Below are positions 1 to 8,177 of a DNA stretch of 64,000 bases, piece after piece. Within the stretch, counting starts at the first letter, position 1. Every line of letters begins with the position of its first letter. The stretch is from an uncultured Bacilli bacterium (lineage in GTDB: Bacteria > Bacillota_I > Bacilli_A > RF39 > UBA660). The position numbers and the translations under genes were made by a program. Where the stretch lies: NCBI GenBank assembly GCA_944363785.1, contig CALVVF010000006.1, positions 1 through 64,000 of the forward strand, given 5' to 3'. The notes below the pieces were generated by a model, which was not told the origin of the DNA, made no database searches, and saw nothing but the letters and a program-made list of their open reading frames with translations.

Positions 1-138
1 AAATTAACATTTTAACTATATCATATCGATTTTTTATTTTTACTTTTTTAGTCTCACATCATTGACAACTACACATTATCCTTAGTTAGTATTTCCATTA
101 TGATTTTTTTTATCCATATTTTTTTCTAATTTAATCAA

Positions 139-2010
139 TTATCTTACTTTTACTTTTTTTAAAATAAGACTATCTTCATTTTGATATAAAGTTTCTTCAA
201 TCTTACTTAAAATAGACATCTCTTTTTCTTGAATATCTTCAATTAACACACCAAATCTTTTCGCAAGTTCATCATAAGATAAATTTTCTTGAAAGCGAAG
301 AAGGAGAAATTGAATTTCCTCTTTAGGTAAAGTGCCGATAACATTTATCATTTCTTCACTAAATGGTTCATCAGTAGCTACCGGTTTACTCACTACAAAA
401 TCTATTGTTTTTTTATTCTCATAGACATCTTCATCTAAAGATTTTGTATAAGAAATATTCTTTCTTACATAGTTTAATAGAGTTCCTTCAATAGTCTTTT
501 TTAAATAATTAATGACTTCTCCACCAATATTAGAATATGTTTTATCTATAACTTCTAAAGTACATACTTGTAGTTCATTTAAAAGATCATGATATTGTTC
601 TAGAGAAAGTTTTCTTCCTAAAATTTCAGCAATCATTTTCCTATTTATTTTCAAATATCTATTCCAAAGTATTTCTCTAGTATCAACAATATGACATTTA
701 TATAAACAAATTAACGAATAAGTATCTGGGGTAGATAAATCACTATTTGCTAAGATTTCAATTTCTGTTAAACGGTTTTTGGATAACATCTTCCTATTCT
801 TTTCATCTTGTTGATCAGAAAAATACCAAATCATACTAACCGCTTGATAAGTCGTATACCCCGCATTTTTTAATTCTTGTACTCTTTCAAAATCAATTCC
901 TAAAAACGAACAATAGGCTCCTACTGTTTCTCTATCTTGATTTACTTCTAAATCATGGAAAATATCTCTTATTTTATTCAGTTTATCTCTTCTTTCTTTT
1001 TCTAATCGATATTCTTCCACCACTAAACGCATAATTTCTTCATCATTTATTTCTGGTAACTCTTGTTTCTTCTTCATATATTTTCTAACTATTGTCGTAT
1101 AAGCATAGCCATATTTAGCACAATAAGCAGATAAAGTAGTATCTTCATAATAATATTTATAGTCATGGTAATTATCTGGATTTAATGCATAAGAAACTAA
1201 TTCTTCATCAGATAAATCAGGATTTCTTTCTTTTAAATTCCTAATGCGTTTCGTAATCGTACCATAATTTATAGAATTCGCTTCACAATATTGCTTTAAA
1301 GGTATACCTTGATGATAATATTTATAGTCACGGTAATTATAGTCACGGTAATCATCTGGATTTAGTGCATAAAAAACTAACTCTTCATCAGATAAATCAG
1401 GATTTTCTATTCTTAAGGCTGAGATACGTGCAATAATTGTACTATAATTTATAGAATTCGCTTTACAATATTGCTTTAAAGGTATACCTTGATGGTAATA
1501 TTTATTATAGTCATAGTAATTATCTGGATTTAATGCATAAGAAACTAACTCTTCATCAGATAAATCAGGATTTCTTTCTTTTAAATTCCTAATGCTTTTC
1601 GTAATCGTACCATAATTTATAGAATTCGCTTCACAATATTGCTTTAAAGGTATACCTTGATGGTAATATTTATAGTCATGATAATTATTTGGATTTAATA
1701 CATAAGAAACTAATTCTTCATCAGATAAATCAGGATTTCTTTCTTTTAAATTCTTAATACGCCACTTAATCATACCATAATTTATAGAATTCGCTTCACA
1801 ATATTGCTTTAAAGATATCCCTTGGTGGTAATATTTATAGTCATGGTAATTATCTGGATTTAATACATAAGAAACTAATTCTTCATCAGACAAATTAGGA
1901 TTTTTTTCTTTTAAATTCTTAATACGCCGCTTAATCGTATCATAATTTATAGAATTCGCTTCACAATATTGCCTTAAGGATATACCTTGATGATAATATT
2001 TTGTGTTCAA
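139..2010 (-). CDS. Sigma-70-like protein with tandem N-terminal HTH repeats
   Basis: The 623-residue protein starts with five near-identical repeats of 55-60 residues (about residues 4-58, 59-113, 114-169, 170-229, 230-284) and a diverged sixth (285-335). Each repeat has the pattern KYYHQGxxLKQYCEANSINY followed by a variable helix, then NPDLSDEELVSY; this reads as a helix-turn-helix. The C-terminal half resembles sigma-70: residues about 415-515 match region 2 (VIDKTY...YLKKTIEGTLLNYVRK), and about 555-612 match region 4 (LPKEEIQFLLLRFQENLSYDELAKRFG is the region-4 HTH, quoted across two segments). The start is TTG, with TTAGGA about 9 nt upstream; an in-frame stop lies just before it. The likely role is transcription initiation or regulation with a modular DNA-binding array. 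The sigma assignment is from visible similarity; the repeat function is inference. Confidence 0.75.
   Translation of the reverse strand: MNTKYYHQGISLRQYCEANSINYDTIKRRIKNLKEKNPNLSDEELVSYVLNPDNYHDYKYYHQGISLKQYCEANSINYGMIKWRIKNLKERNPDLSDEELVSYVLNPNNYHDYKYYHQGIPLKQYCEANSINYGTITKSIRNLKERNPDLSDEELVSYALNPDNYYDYNKYYHQGIPLKQYCKANSINYSTIIARISALRIENPDLSDEELVFYALNPDDYRDYNYRDYKYYHQGIPLKQYCEANSINYGTITKRIRNLKERNPDLSDEELVSYALNPDNYHDYKYYYEDTTLSAYCAKYGYAYTTIVRKYMKKKQELPEINDEEIMRLVVEEYRLEKERRDKLNKIRDIFHDLEVNQDRETVGAYCSFLGIDFERVQELKNAGYTTYQAVSMIWYFSDQQDEKNRKMLSKNRLTEIEILANSDLSTPDTYSLICLYKCHIVDTREILWNRYLKINRKMIAEILGRKLSLEQYHDLLNELQVCTLEVIDKTYSNIGGEVINYLKKTIEGTLLNYVRKNISYTKSLDEDVYENKKTIDFVVSKPVATDEPFSEEMINVIGTLPKEEIQFLLLRFQENLSYDELAKRFGVLIEDIQEKEMSILSKIEETLYQNEDSLILKKVKVR
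1159..2001 (-). repeat. Five tandem ~165-bp coding repeats
   Basis: Five almost identical DNA units lie in tandem inside the sigma-like gene (about 1837-2001, 1672-1836, 1504-1671, 1324-1503, 1159-1323). A sixth, diverged unit follows downstream in the gene. Nucleotide identity is high between units, indicating recent duplication or gene conversion. Differences cluster in the codons of repeat positions 21-26, the presumed recognition helix. Unit three carries one extra codon and unit four a short duplicated NYRDY-type linker. Such an array could change copy number by recombination. Confidence 0.9.
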
Positions 2011-2040
2011 CTTCCATCATCCTAACTACATAATTTTTAT

Positions 2041-2793
2041 TTAATCATGAAATTCTGGTTCAATACTTTTATTTTGAATATACTTTTCTACTTCTTGAAA
2101 ATATTCTTTTAAGTGATAGGGATAATTTAATTTCTGAGCCATTTTTTCATATAGCTTTGTTTTTTCTAGATAATGGAAACTATTAAAAAAATATAATTCG
2201 TAGACATACCCTAAATAAATTAGTAAGTGATCACTATCTGTTTTTAATTCTCTATAGGGAATCATCTGGTGTTGAAAAAATAGTTCTCGGCAAGTAGGTG
2301 TTACTTCTTCATTAGTTGTTGGTAACTCATTGTTTTCAATCAATAAATAGAGAATATCTAATTTATCGGCATCTTTAATCATCTTCGCAAATAATTCTTC
2401 TTTTTTATTTTTTATTCCTGTTAATTCCATTTTATTATGATTAAAAATACTTGTTTTGATGATGGGATAATATTCTTCTGGTATTCCAAACTTTTCGATT
2501 AACCCCTCTTCAAATAATATTTTTACTCCGTATTCTCCATGATCTAAACTCTTTCTATCATTGATGGTATGATAAGTAGATAACTGTTCAAAGCGACCAA
2601 TATCGTGTAATAAGGCAATTAATTCCGCAAGCTCAATCTCTTCTTCTGTTAAGTGAAGACTTATTGCTAATTCTTCTATTCTATCTACGACTCGATAAGT
2701 ATGATTATAACGTTCCTTTATTTTAGGGTTACTACTATCGTATTGTTGATAAAACTCTTCAAATAAAGAAATCCATCCCTTTTTTATTCTCAT
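2041..2793 (-). CDS. HD-domain phosphohydrolase
   Basis: This 250-residue protein has the metal-binding signature of the HD superfamily: an early His in HTYRVVDRI (about residue 31), LLHDIGR (about 62-68), and a later Asp in KDADKLDIL. It also carries a DHGEYGVKIL segment and FNHNK, typical of HD domains that hydrolyse phosphoesters of nucleotides. The substrate cannot be told from sequence. It starts at an ATG preceded by GAGGGATGAGAG. It lies 30 nt upstream of the repeat-containing sigma-like gene on the same strand, so the two may be co-transcribed. Family assignment is confident; function within the family is open. Confidence 0.8.
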   Translation of the reverse strand: MRIKKGWISLFEEFYQQYDSSNPKIKERYNHTYRVVDRIEELAISLHLTEEEIELAELIALLHDIGRFEQLSTYHTINDRKSLDHGEYGVKILFEEGLIEKFGIPEEYYPIIKTSIFNHNKMELTGIKNKKEELFAKMIKDADKLDILYLLIENNELPTTNEEVTPTCRELFFQHQMIPYRELKTDSDHLLIYLGYVYELYFFNSFHYLEKTKLYEKMAQKLNYPYHLKEYFQEVEKYIQNKSIEPEFHD

Positions 2794-2921
2794 TCTCTCA
2801 TCCCTCTTTTTTTATAATGTTTCTATTATACGAGGGAATTTACTTATTGGCAAGTATTGATTTCTTTACAAGCCCATACGAATATATTTATCCCTCCATA
2901 TACTATAGTAGGGTGAGAAAT

Positions 2922-3143
2922 ATGTTTAGGAAAGGACAAGGCCATGGTTTTTTCTGTCGTTGTGAAGCATGTAAGTGTAGAAGAAGATCTAGTATTTTCT
3001 ATATGGGTTTTCTCTTAGCCTTATTAATTATTCTCTTTTATCAATGTCTTTTTGCGATTTTCTTTGTTTCCCGGTTTAATTCTTTTTTATGTTTTCTCTT
3101 TTTAATTTTAGTCATGATAGGTTTTATCCGTATTATCTTTTAA
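2922..3143 (+). CDS. Small membrane protein with CxCxxCxC cluster
   Basis: This is a 73-residue protein. The ATG at 2922 is chosen because GGGTGAG sits 5 nt upstream; a longer reading frame from 2817 has no ribosome site. The N-terminal 25 residues are basic and contain CRCEACKC, a tight cysteine cluster that could bind zinc or an iron-sulfur cluster. Two hydrophobic helices follow (about 28-48 and 54-73). The cysteine cluster directly before the membrane segments is unusual. I do not recognise a family. It is convergent with the ysxE-like gene, with a shared hairpin between them. Confidence 0.55.
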   Translation: MFRKGQGHGFFCRCEACKCRRRSSIFYMGFLLALLIILFYQCLFAIFFVSRFNSFLCFLFLILVMIGFIRIIF

Positions 3144-3195
3144 AAAACTAAATAGAATGTTGACTTTTTAGTCGATTCATTCTATTTAGTTTTTC
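3142..3195. terminator. Bidirectional terminator hairpin
   Basis: A perfect inverted repeat with arms 3142-3159 and 3178-3195 (AAAACTAAATAGAATG against CATTCTATTTAGTTTT) ends in A- and T-runs on both sides. It sits between convergent genes and overlaps the last codons of the minus-strand gene. An inner GACT/AGTC pairing can form in the loop. Confidence 0.8.
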
Positions 3196-4041
3196 TCTTA
3201 ATTGATAAGCTGTTTCGGTAATAGTAAATACCTGTTTTATCTTTTGATACTCTGTTTTTTTCATTTCTAATTTTTCAGGAAGTAAGATCATTGCCAAAAA
3301 TAAATCAATTTCTTCTTCTTTTAATACATATTTACTTTGATAGATTTCTAATAGATCAAAGATATCAATTTTTTCTTTATTGTTTTGATAGATACTAAGT
3401 AGATCATAGATAGGAAGATTAATTTTCGCTTTTGACCAACTAATTAAATATAGATCGTTATTTTCAATTAAATGTTCTTTTTCTAAAGCTCCATGTGTCA
3501 TCACATAACGAAGTTTTTTACTATCTTTTACTTTCTGATACCAATTTTGAATTCTTCTTTTACTTTCACTGATATTTTGATAAAGTAAAGAGATATTTCT
3601 GATTAATAGATAATGACTAGGTGACATGTATACTTCGTTTTCAATCATATTTTGTAAGCCTGAATAATAGCTATATAAATAGTCTTGTTGATCAATTAAA
3701 TCTTCATAGATTTTTTTTATTTGATCAATATCTACATTTTTATAGAATGTTGTTTTGGTGTGTAATAAACTAGTTAAATATATTAAGTCTTCTATTCGCT
3801 GTTCTTCAGGTACATCAAAGTCATCGATATATTCCGTTATTTCGTATGGATCATCATTACTGGTTAAATTCATAGGAAAATTATCGAAATTACGTGTTCT
3901 TAAATATTCATAGATATTTGTGTTATTTTCTTCTTTTAAACAATAACGATTATTTTCTACAGAGATAATATCTACTTTTTTTCTTTTTTGATAACGGGTA
4001 GCTTTTAGATTGTATTTCTCTAGCTCTTCTTTTTTATTCAT
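3148..4041 (-). CDS. CotS/YsxE-like spore-coat kinase-fold protein
   Basis: This 297-residue protein shows a degenerate aminoglycoside-phosphotransferase/CotS fold. An N-terminal lobe holds RYCLKEEN, in the position of the lysine strand. A loop THGALEKEHLIEN resembles the HGDLSxxNIL catalytic loop of CotS-type proteins but lacks the catalytic Asp. Then comes WSKAKINLPIYDLLSIY, like the WDxAxxGxPxxDLA segment. It overlaps the 3' end of spoVID by 8 nt, and in Bacillus ysxE follows spoVID. I infer a YsxE-like spore-coat assembly protein that may be catalytically inactive. The weak sequence match makes the fold call moderate; the context strengthens it. Confidence 0.6.
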   Translation of the reverse strand: MNKKEELEKYNLKATRYQKRKKVDIISVENNRYCLKEENNTNIYEYLRTRNFDNFPMNLTSNDDPYEITEYIDDFDVPEEQRIEDLIYLTSLLHTKTTFYKNVDIDQIKKIYEDLIDQQDYLYSYYSGLQNMIENEVYMSPSHYLLIRNISLLYQNISESKRRIQNWYQKVKDSKKLRYVMTHGALEKEHLIENNDLYLISWSKAKINLPIYDLLSIYQNNKEKIDIFDLLEIYQSKYVLKEEEIDLFLAMILLPEKLEMKKTEYQKIKQVFTITETAYQLREKLNRMNRLKSQHSI

Positions 4042-4906
4042 GATGGCATGGGATGATCACTTTACTACCGATTTTTATATTTTCTAAATCATTATAGGCC
4101 GCTAAATCATCTCTTGTTGTCTTATATTTTTCGATGATAGAATCTACGGTATCACTTTCTCTTACAATATAAACGTGATAAGTTACGAATGTTTCGTTTG
4201 TCTCTTGGGCTATCATATTAAAAATGGAACTCATCTTTGTTATTTCTTGTGGGTTTTCTTCTCTTTTTATCGGATTAGTAGGCTCTGATGGTACTGATTT
4301 AGGTACTAGTTCTATTTCTTCCTGATCATCGTACAGTTGTTTATTTTTATTGATTTCTTGGCTTAGTTTCTTTTCTAGTTCTTGTTCTAAATCATTTTTC
4401 TCAGGTATAGTAGGCATTGAACAATCACTCATCTCTAATAAATCTGTCATAGTATCTGTTTCTAGAGTTTCAACTTCTAATTTTTCTTTTTTCTCTTCTA
4501 TTTCAACTGGAATTTTTTCAATTGTCTTACGAATACTTTCTTCATCTAATGATATTTCTTCATTATCTAAAGCTACTTGTTTTTCTTCTACATTACCTAT
4601 TTCTAATTCAATATTAATTTTCAAATCTTCTTCGTTAATAATTTCGAAATAGAAATCATTGATCGTAATCGTACATGCTGAAATATCATATTTACTATCT
4701 ACTTCTATAGTATAAGGTAAATTATAATGGAATTCTTCTTCAATTTGACTTGCTTCATGCATTTTATATTTACCATCAACAATGATATCTCCTTCGATAG
4801 TATTTCCTTCTTTTACTTCGAGATTATGTTTTGTTTCGATATCGGTGATTTCGGCAATCATCGTTTTAAACTTAATCGTCTTTGTAAAAGGTATTATTTT
4901 TTTCAT
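4034..4906 (-). CDS. spoVID: Stage VI sporulation protein D (SpoVID-like), LysM
   Basis: The protein is about 290 residues from the ATG at 4906, chosen because GAGGG precedes it by 5 nt; a frame from 4954 lacks a ribosome site. The N-terminal 100 residues form a beta-rich SPOCS-type domain (IIPFTKTIKFKTM start, later EEEFHYNLPYTIEVDS). The middle is acidic, low-complexity and Lys/Glu-rich. The C-terminal 45 residues are a LysM domain (YHVYIVRESDTVDSIIEKYK ending in KIGSKVIIP). This architecture is that of SpoVID, which tethers spore-coat layers to the forespore surface during encasement. The downstream ysxE-like gene matches the Bacillus order. It implies this organism makes spores or descends from spore formers. 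Confidence 0.75.
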   Translation of the reverse strand: MKKIIPFTKTIKFKTMIAEITDIETKHNLEVKEGNTIEGDIIVDGKYKMHEASQIEEEFHYNLPYTIEVDSKYDISACTITINDFYFEIINEEDLKINIELEIGNVEEKQVALDNEEISLDEESIRKTIEKIPVEIEEKKEKLEVETLETDTMTDLLEMSDCSMPTIPEKNDLEQELEKKLSQEINKNKQLYDDQEEIELVPKSVPSEPTNPIKREENPQEITKMSSIFNMIAQETNETFVTYHVYIVRESDTVDSIIEKYKTTRDDLAAYNDLENIKIGSKVIIPCHHE

Positions 4907-4961
4907 TTTATCCCTCATTTCTATTTCAGTATATGTAAATTCTAAATAGAACATTCTTGAT

Positions 4962-4992
4962 AAAAAAAAGAATGAAGGAAATCATTCTTTAA
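4962..4992 (-). terminator. Rho-independent terminator
   Basis: On the minus strand AAAGAATG, an 8-nt loop and CATTCTTT are followed by a run of T. It closes the lon-downstream transcription unit and overlaps the last codon of the gene ending at 4989. Confidence 0.75.
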
Positions 4993-5687
4993 TATCTTAA
5001 AAAGTATCGTAATTTTTTTTCATGTTCTAATGTTTCTAAATGATTAGTTATTTTTTTTGTTTTTCTTAGTACCCAATCAATAGGATAATTTGGTTCTGTT
5101 TTACGCGCTTGTTCTAGTTCTTTTAGTTTTTTTATCGCAAATTCTCGGTATTCATGATGGTCTTTAAATACTTGTGGATAATCATGTAGTAATAAATTTA
5201 TCGTCGCAATAAAATAAGCCGGATTTTCGATTTTAGCTTGATTATTCTGTTCAAAAATTATTTTCAAGTGATAAGGGTCCCACTCGACAGCAGTAAAGAC
5301 TTCTTCAACGGTATTCCCTAAGGTTTTAGAAAATAATAGTTCATGTCTTTTTCCTTCTTCACGTAACCAAATACTTCTTCTTTTGATACGTTCTAAGGAA
5401 TCTAGTTGTTGGTATTCTCTTGCTTGTTGTGTAATATATTCATCCATAGCAAACAAAGGCTTATTTCCATAATGACGAAAACGAAGGGCACAAATCACAT
5501 CTAGGAGTTTGTCGGTTAAGTCTTCGCTCATTAAGAAAAAGTCTTCTTTTTCAATAATTTGACATAACGTCTTACACATAGTTAATTGTGCCTTTTCTGT
5601 TTGTACTAGATCGAGTATTTGGCTACTAGATAAACATAAAAATTGATTTTTAATCGAGTAATAATTGAATATTTCTTGGATCGACAT
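4989..5687 (-). CDS. Hypothetical protein overlapping lon
   Basis: This is a 232-residue, mostly helical soluble protein with no signal peptide or membrane segment and no family I recognise. Notable segments are a charged SLERIKRRSIWLREEGKRHE stretch near the middle and a C-terminal helix rich in Lys and Glu. Its start lies 38 nt inside the 3' end of lon, so the two genes are translationally linked. A function connected with protein quality control is possible from position alone. A terminator follows immediately. Confidence 0.6.
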   Translation of the reverse strand: MSIQEIFNYYSIKNQFLCLSSSQILDLVQTEKAQLTMCKTLCQIIEKEDFFLMSEDLTDKLLDVICALRFRHYGNKPLFAMDEYITQQAREYQQLDSLERIKRRSIWLREEGKRHELLFSKTLGNTVEEVFTAVEWDPYHLKIIFEQNNQAKIENPAYFIATINLLLHDYPQVFKDHHEYREFAIKKLKELEQARKTEPNYPIDWVLRKTKKITNHLETLEHEKKLRYFLRY

Positions 5688-8022
5688 GTTTTTTCCTGCC
5701 TCTTCTTTCTTTAAATAGAAAATGTTGAATATCTGAATAACGATCGACTAAGATAAAATGAATATCTGCCGTTACTTCATGAGGAATTTCATCAAGATCT
5801 TTTTCGTTTTGGCGGGGAATAAAGATCGTGCGAATTCCATTACGATGTGCGCCAATGACTTTTTCTTTTAATCCACCAATCGGTAATACTTTTCCTCTTA
5901 GGGTCATTTCTCCTGTCATGGCGATATTGGTTTGAATCGGTGTATTGGTAACAAGGGACAATAATGTCGTTGTTAGGGTTACACCAGCACTAGGGCCATC
6001 TTTAGGAACAGCTCCCTCAGGAACATGAATATGAATATCATTTTTTTGAAATACTTCTGGATTAATTTTGAACTTAGTACTGTTCGACTTTAGATAGTCT
6101 AAAGCTAAATGAGCGGATTCTCTCATGACATCGCCTAAACTCCCGGTTAAGATAATATCTCCTTTACCTGGAAACATTACTGCCTCGATAGCTAAGATAT
6201 CTCCTCCAAACGGTGTATAAGCAAGTCCATTTACGATTCCTACTCGTTCCATAATATCATTTTCATTCCAGAAATATTTTTGTTTTCCTAAATATTTTTC
6301 AAGATTATAGACGGTAATTTCATAGCTATTTTCACGAAGATTCATGATCTTATCGGTTACTACTTTACGTAATATTGCGGCAATATTTCTCTCTAGATCT
6401 CTAACTCCGGCTTCTTTCGTATAATTACGAATGATTTCTAGGAACACCCCTTGGTCAAAATGAACAGCATCTTTCTTTAAGCCATGTTCTTTTCTTTGAC
6501 GAGGGAGAAGATAGTTTTTCGCAATATCTAATTTCTCATATTCGGTATAAGAGGATAATTCGATCATCTCCAAACGATCTCTTAGTTCTAATGGAATTTG
6601 GTCATAGTAGTTTGCTGTTGTGATAAACATGACGTTACTAAGATCATATTCTTCTTCGATATAGTGATCGACGAAAGCTTTATTTTGTTCCGGATCAAGT
6701 ACTTCTAATAAACTACTAGCAGGATCTCCTTTGATATCTTTGGTCATCTTATCAATTTCATCGATGATAAAGACAGGGTTTTTAGTACCTGCTTTTTTCA
6801 TTCCTTGTATAATTAAACCAGGTGCAGCGCCAATATAAGTTCTTCGATGCCCCACAATTTCTGCTTCATCATTAATTCCTCCTACAGAAATCTTAGTCGA
6901 TTTACGTCCTAAACTTTCCGCAATACTCTTCGCTAGAGTTGTTTTTCCTACTCCTGGAGGTCCAACTAAACAAAGAATGGGACTTTTTAAATTATGGGTA
7001 TTTTGTTTAACTGCTAAATATTCGATAATTCTGTTTTTGACTTGATCTAATCCATAGTGTGAACGATCTAATACTTTTTTTACTTTATGTAAATCTTGAT
7101 TATCGACCGTTTCTTTTTGCCAAGGTAGATCTAATAACCAATCGATATAGTTACGGATCATTCCGGCATCTGGGGCATTAGGTGGACAATTCTCATAACG
7201 ATGTAGTTCTATTTCTAATCGTTCTATTATCGCTTTGGGATAATTTCCTGATGCGATTCTTTCTCTTATTTTCTCAATTTCATTATCTTTATCACTGATA
7301 TCCCCTAATTCTTCTTTAATAATTCTAATCTTTTCACGAAGAACGTACTCTTTTTGATTTTTCTCCATTTCTAATGATAATTTCTCATCGATCTTTTTTT
7401 CAATTTCTAAAATGGCTAAATCATTCTGAATATCCTCCATGATCATTTCGCTACGGCGAATAGAATCAGTTTCCCAGATATAACTAGCTTTACGATTATA
7501 GTTAACTGGCAAAGTTGGTGCGATTAAATCCGTTATTTTTTCTAGGCTATTTACTCCAATTAAACTATTAATCATGTTGTTACTATATGAGTAGTCATCA
7601 ATATAGGTCTCTAAAAGATTCATAATTTTTCTAGAATAAGCAATCTCTTCTTTCGGATTGTGATTTTCTAGTTCTATCTCTTCTATATTCGCGCTTAATA
7701 TTTTATCTTCTTCTTCAAAGGCTAAGATACTTACTCTTCTTAACCCGTGTAATAATAATCTCGTTTTACCATTAGGCATATCCATACGCATTTTTATCTG
7801 TGCTACTAACCCTATCTTTGGTAATTCTTTTAATGCATTTGCTTCCTGTAATTCACTTATGGGATTTAAAATTAAAATATAACTATCGAAACATCCTTCA
7901 GCAACAGAAACAATTTGCTTTTCTACTAAGGTATCAAATTCAAGACGAAGCTCACTCCCCGGAAAAAGAACCATATCTTTTAATATTAAAATTGGTAATT
8001 TTTCTTTATTATTGTCACGCAT
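5650..8022 (-). CDS. lon: ATP-dependent Lon protease
   Basis: The 790-residue length matches bacterial LonA. The order of domains is N-terminal LAN substrate-binding domain (1-200), helical linker (200-320), AAA+ module with Walker A GPPGVGKT (about 357) and Walker [10 protein letters not shown], then the S16 peptidase domain. The catalytic Ser is in [10 protein letters not shown] (about 677) and the catalytic Lys in [10 protein letters not shown] (about 720). It degrades misfolded and regulatory proteins in the cytosol. It starts at an ATG preceded by AGGAGG and has its own promoter after the tig terminator. All catalytic residues are present. Confidence 0.97.
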   Translation of the reverse strand: MRDNNKEKLPILILKDMVLFPGSELRLEFDTLVEKQIVSVAEGCFDSYILILNPISELQEANALKELPKIGLVAQIKMRMDMPNGKTRLLLHGLRRVSILAFEEEDKILSANIEEIELENHNPKEEIAYSRKIMNLLETYIDDYSYSNNMINSLIGVNSLEKITDLIAPTLPVNYNRKASYIWETDSIRRSEMIMEDIQNDLAILEIEKKIDEKLSLEMEKNQKEYVLREKIRIIKEELGDISDKDNEIEKIRERIASGNYPKAIIERLEIELHRYENCPPNAPDAGMIRNYIDWLLDLPWQKETVDNQDLHKVKKVLDRSHYGLDQVKNRIIEYLAVKQNTHNLKSPILCLVGPPGVGKTTLAKSIAESLGRKSTKISVGGINDEAEIVGHRRTYIGAAPGLIIQGMKKAGTKNPVFIIDEIDKMTKDIKGDPASSLLEVLDPEQNKAFVDHYIEEEYDLSNVMFITTANYYDQIPLELRDRLEMIELSSYTEYEKLDIAKNYLLPRQRKEHGLKKDAVHFDQGVFLEIIRNYTKEAGVRDLERNIAAILRKVVTDKIMNLRENSYEITVYNLEKYLGKQKYFWNENDIMERVGIVNGLAYTPFGGDILAIEAVMFPGKGDIILTGSLGDVMRESAHLALDYLKSNSTKFKINPEVFQKNDIHIHVPEGAVPKDGPSAGVTLTTTLLSLVTNTPIQTNIAMTGEMTLRGKVLPIGGLKEKVIGAHRNGIRTIFIPRQNEKDLDEIPHEVTADIHFILVDRYSDIQHFLFKERRGRKKHVDPRNIQLLLD

Positions 8023-8051
8023 GGCTCATCCTCCTAGAAACTATGATTTTT

Positions 8052-8079
8052 ATTATAGCATTTCGGTTCAAAAAAGCAA
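8052..8079 (-). promoter_or_regulatory. lon promoter
   Basis: Minus-strand -35 TTGCTT (8074-8079), 16-nt spacer, -10 TATAAT (8052-8057) with an extended TGC before it. It is placed between the tig terminator and lon. No CIRCE-type inverted repeat was seen. Confidence 0.7.
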
Positions 8080-8149
8080 CCTATTTATACATATTTTGAC
8101 ATTGTAAAAGTTGGAAATTTTTGGAAAATAAAATTTGTTTTGGTACTGA

Positions 8150-8177
8150 AAAAAAAGTTCTAAAATTAGAACTTTTA
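8150..8177 (-). terminator. tig terminator
   Basis: Minus-strand stem AAAAGTTCTAA / TTAGAACTTTT with a 2-4 nt loop, followed by T residues, overlapping the tig stop region. Confidence 0.8.

Noticed and set aside
1159-2001. CRISPR-like direct repeats
   Set aside because: The repeats are about 165 bp, have no unique spacers and are fully coding in one frame.
2817-2921. An upstream extension of the small Cys-cluster protein
   Set aside because: The longer start has no ribosome site, whereas GGGTGAG lies directly before the ATG at 2922.
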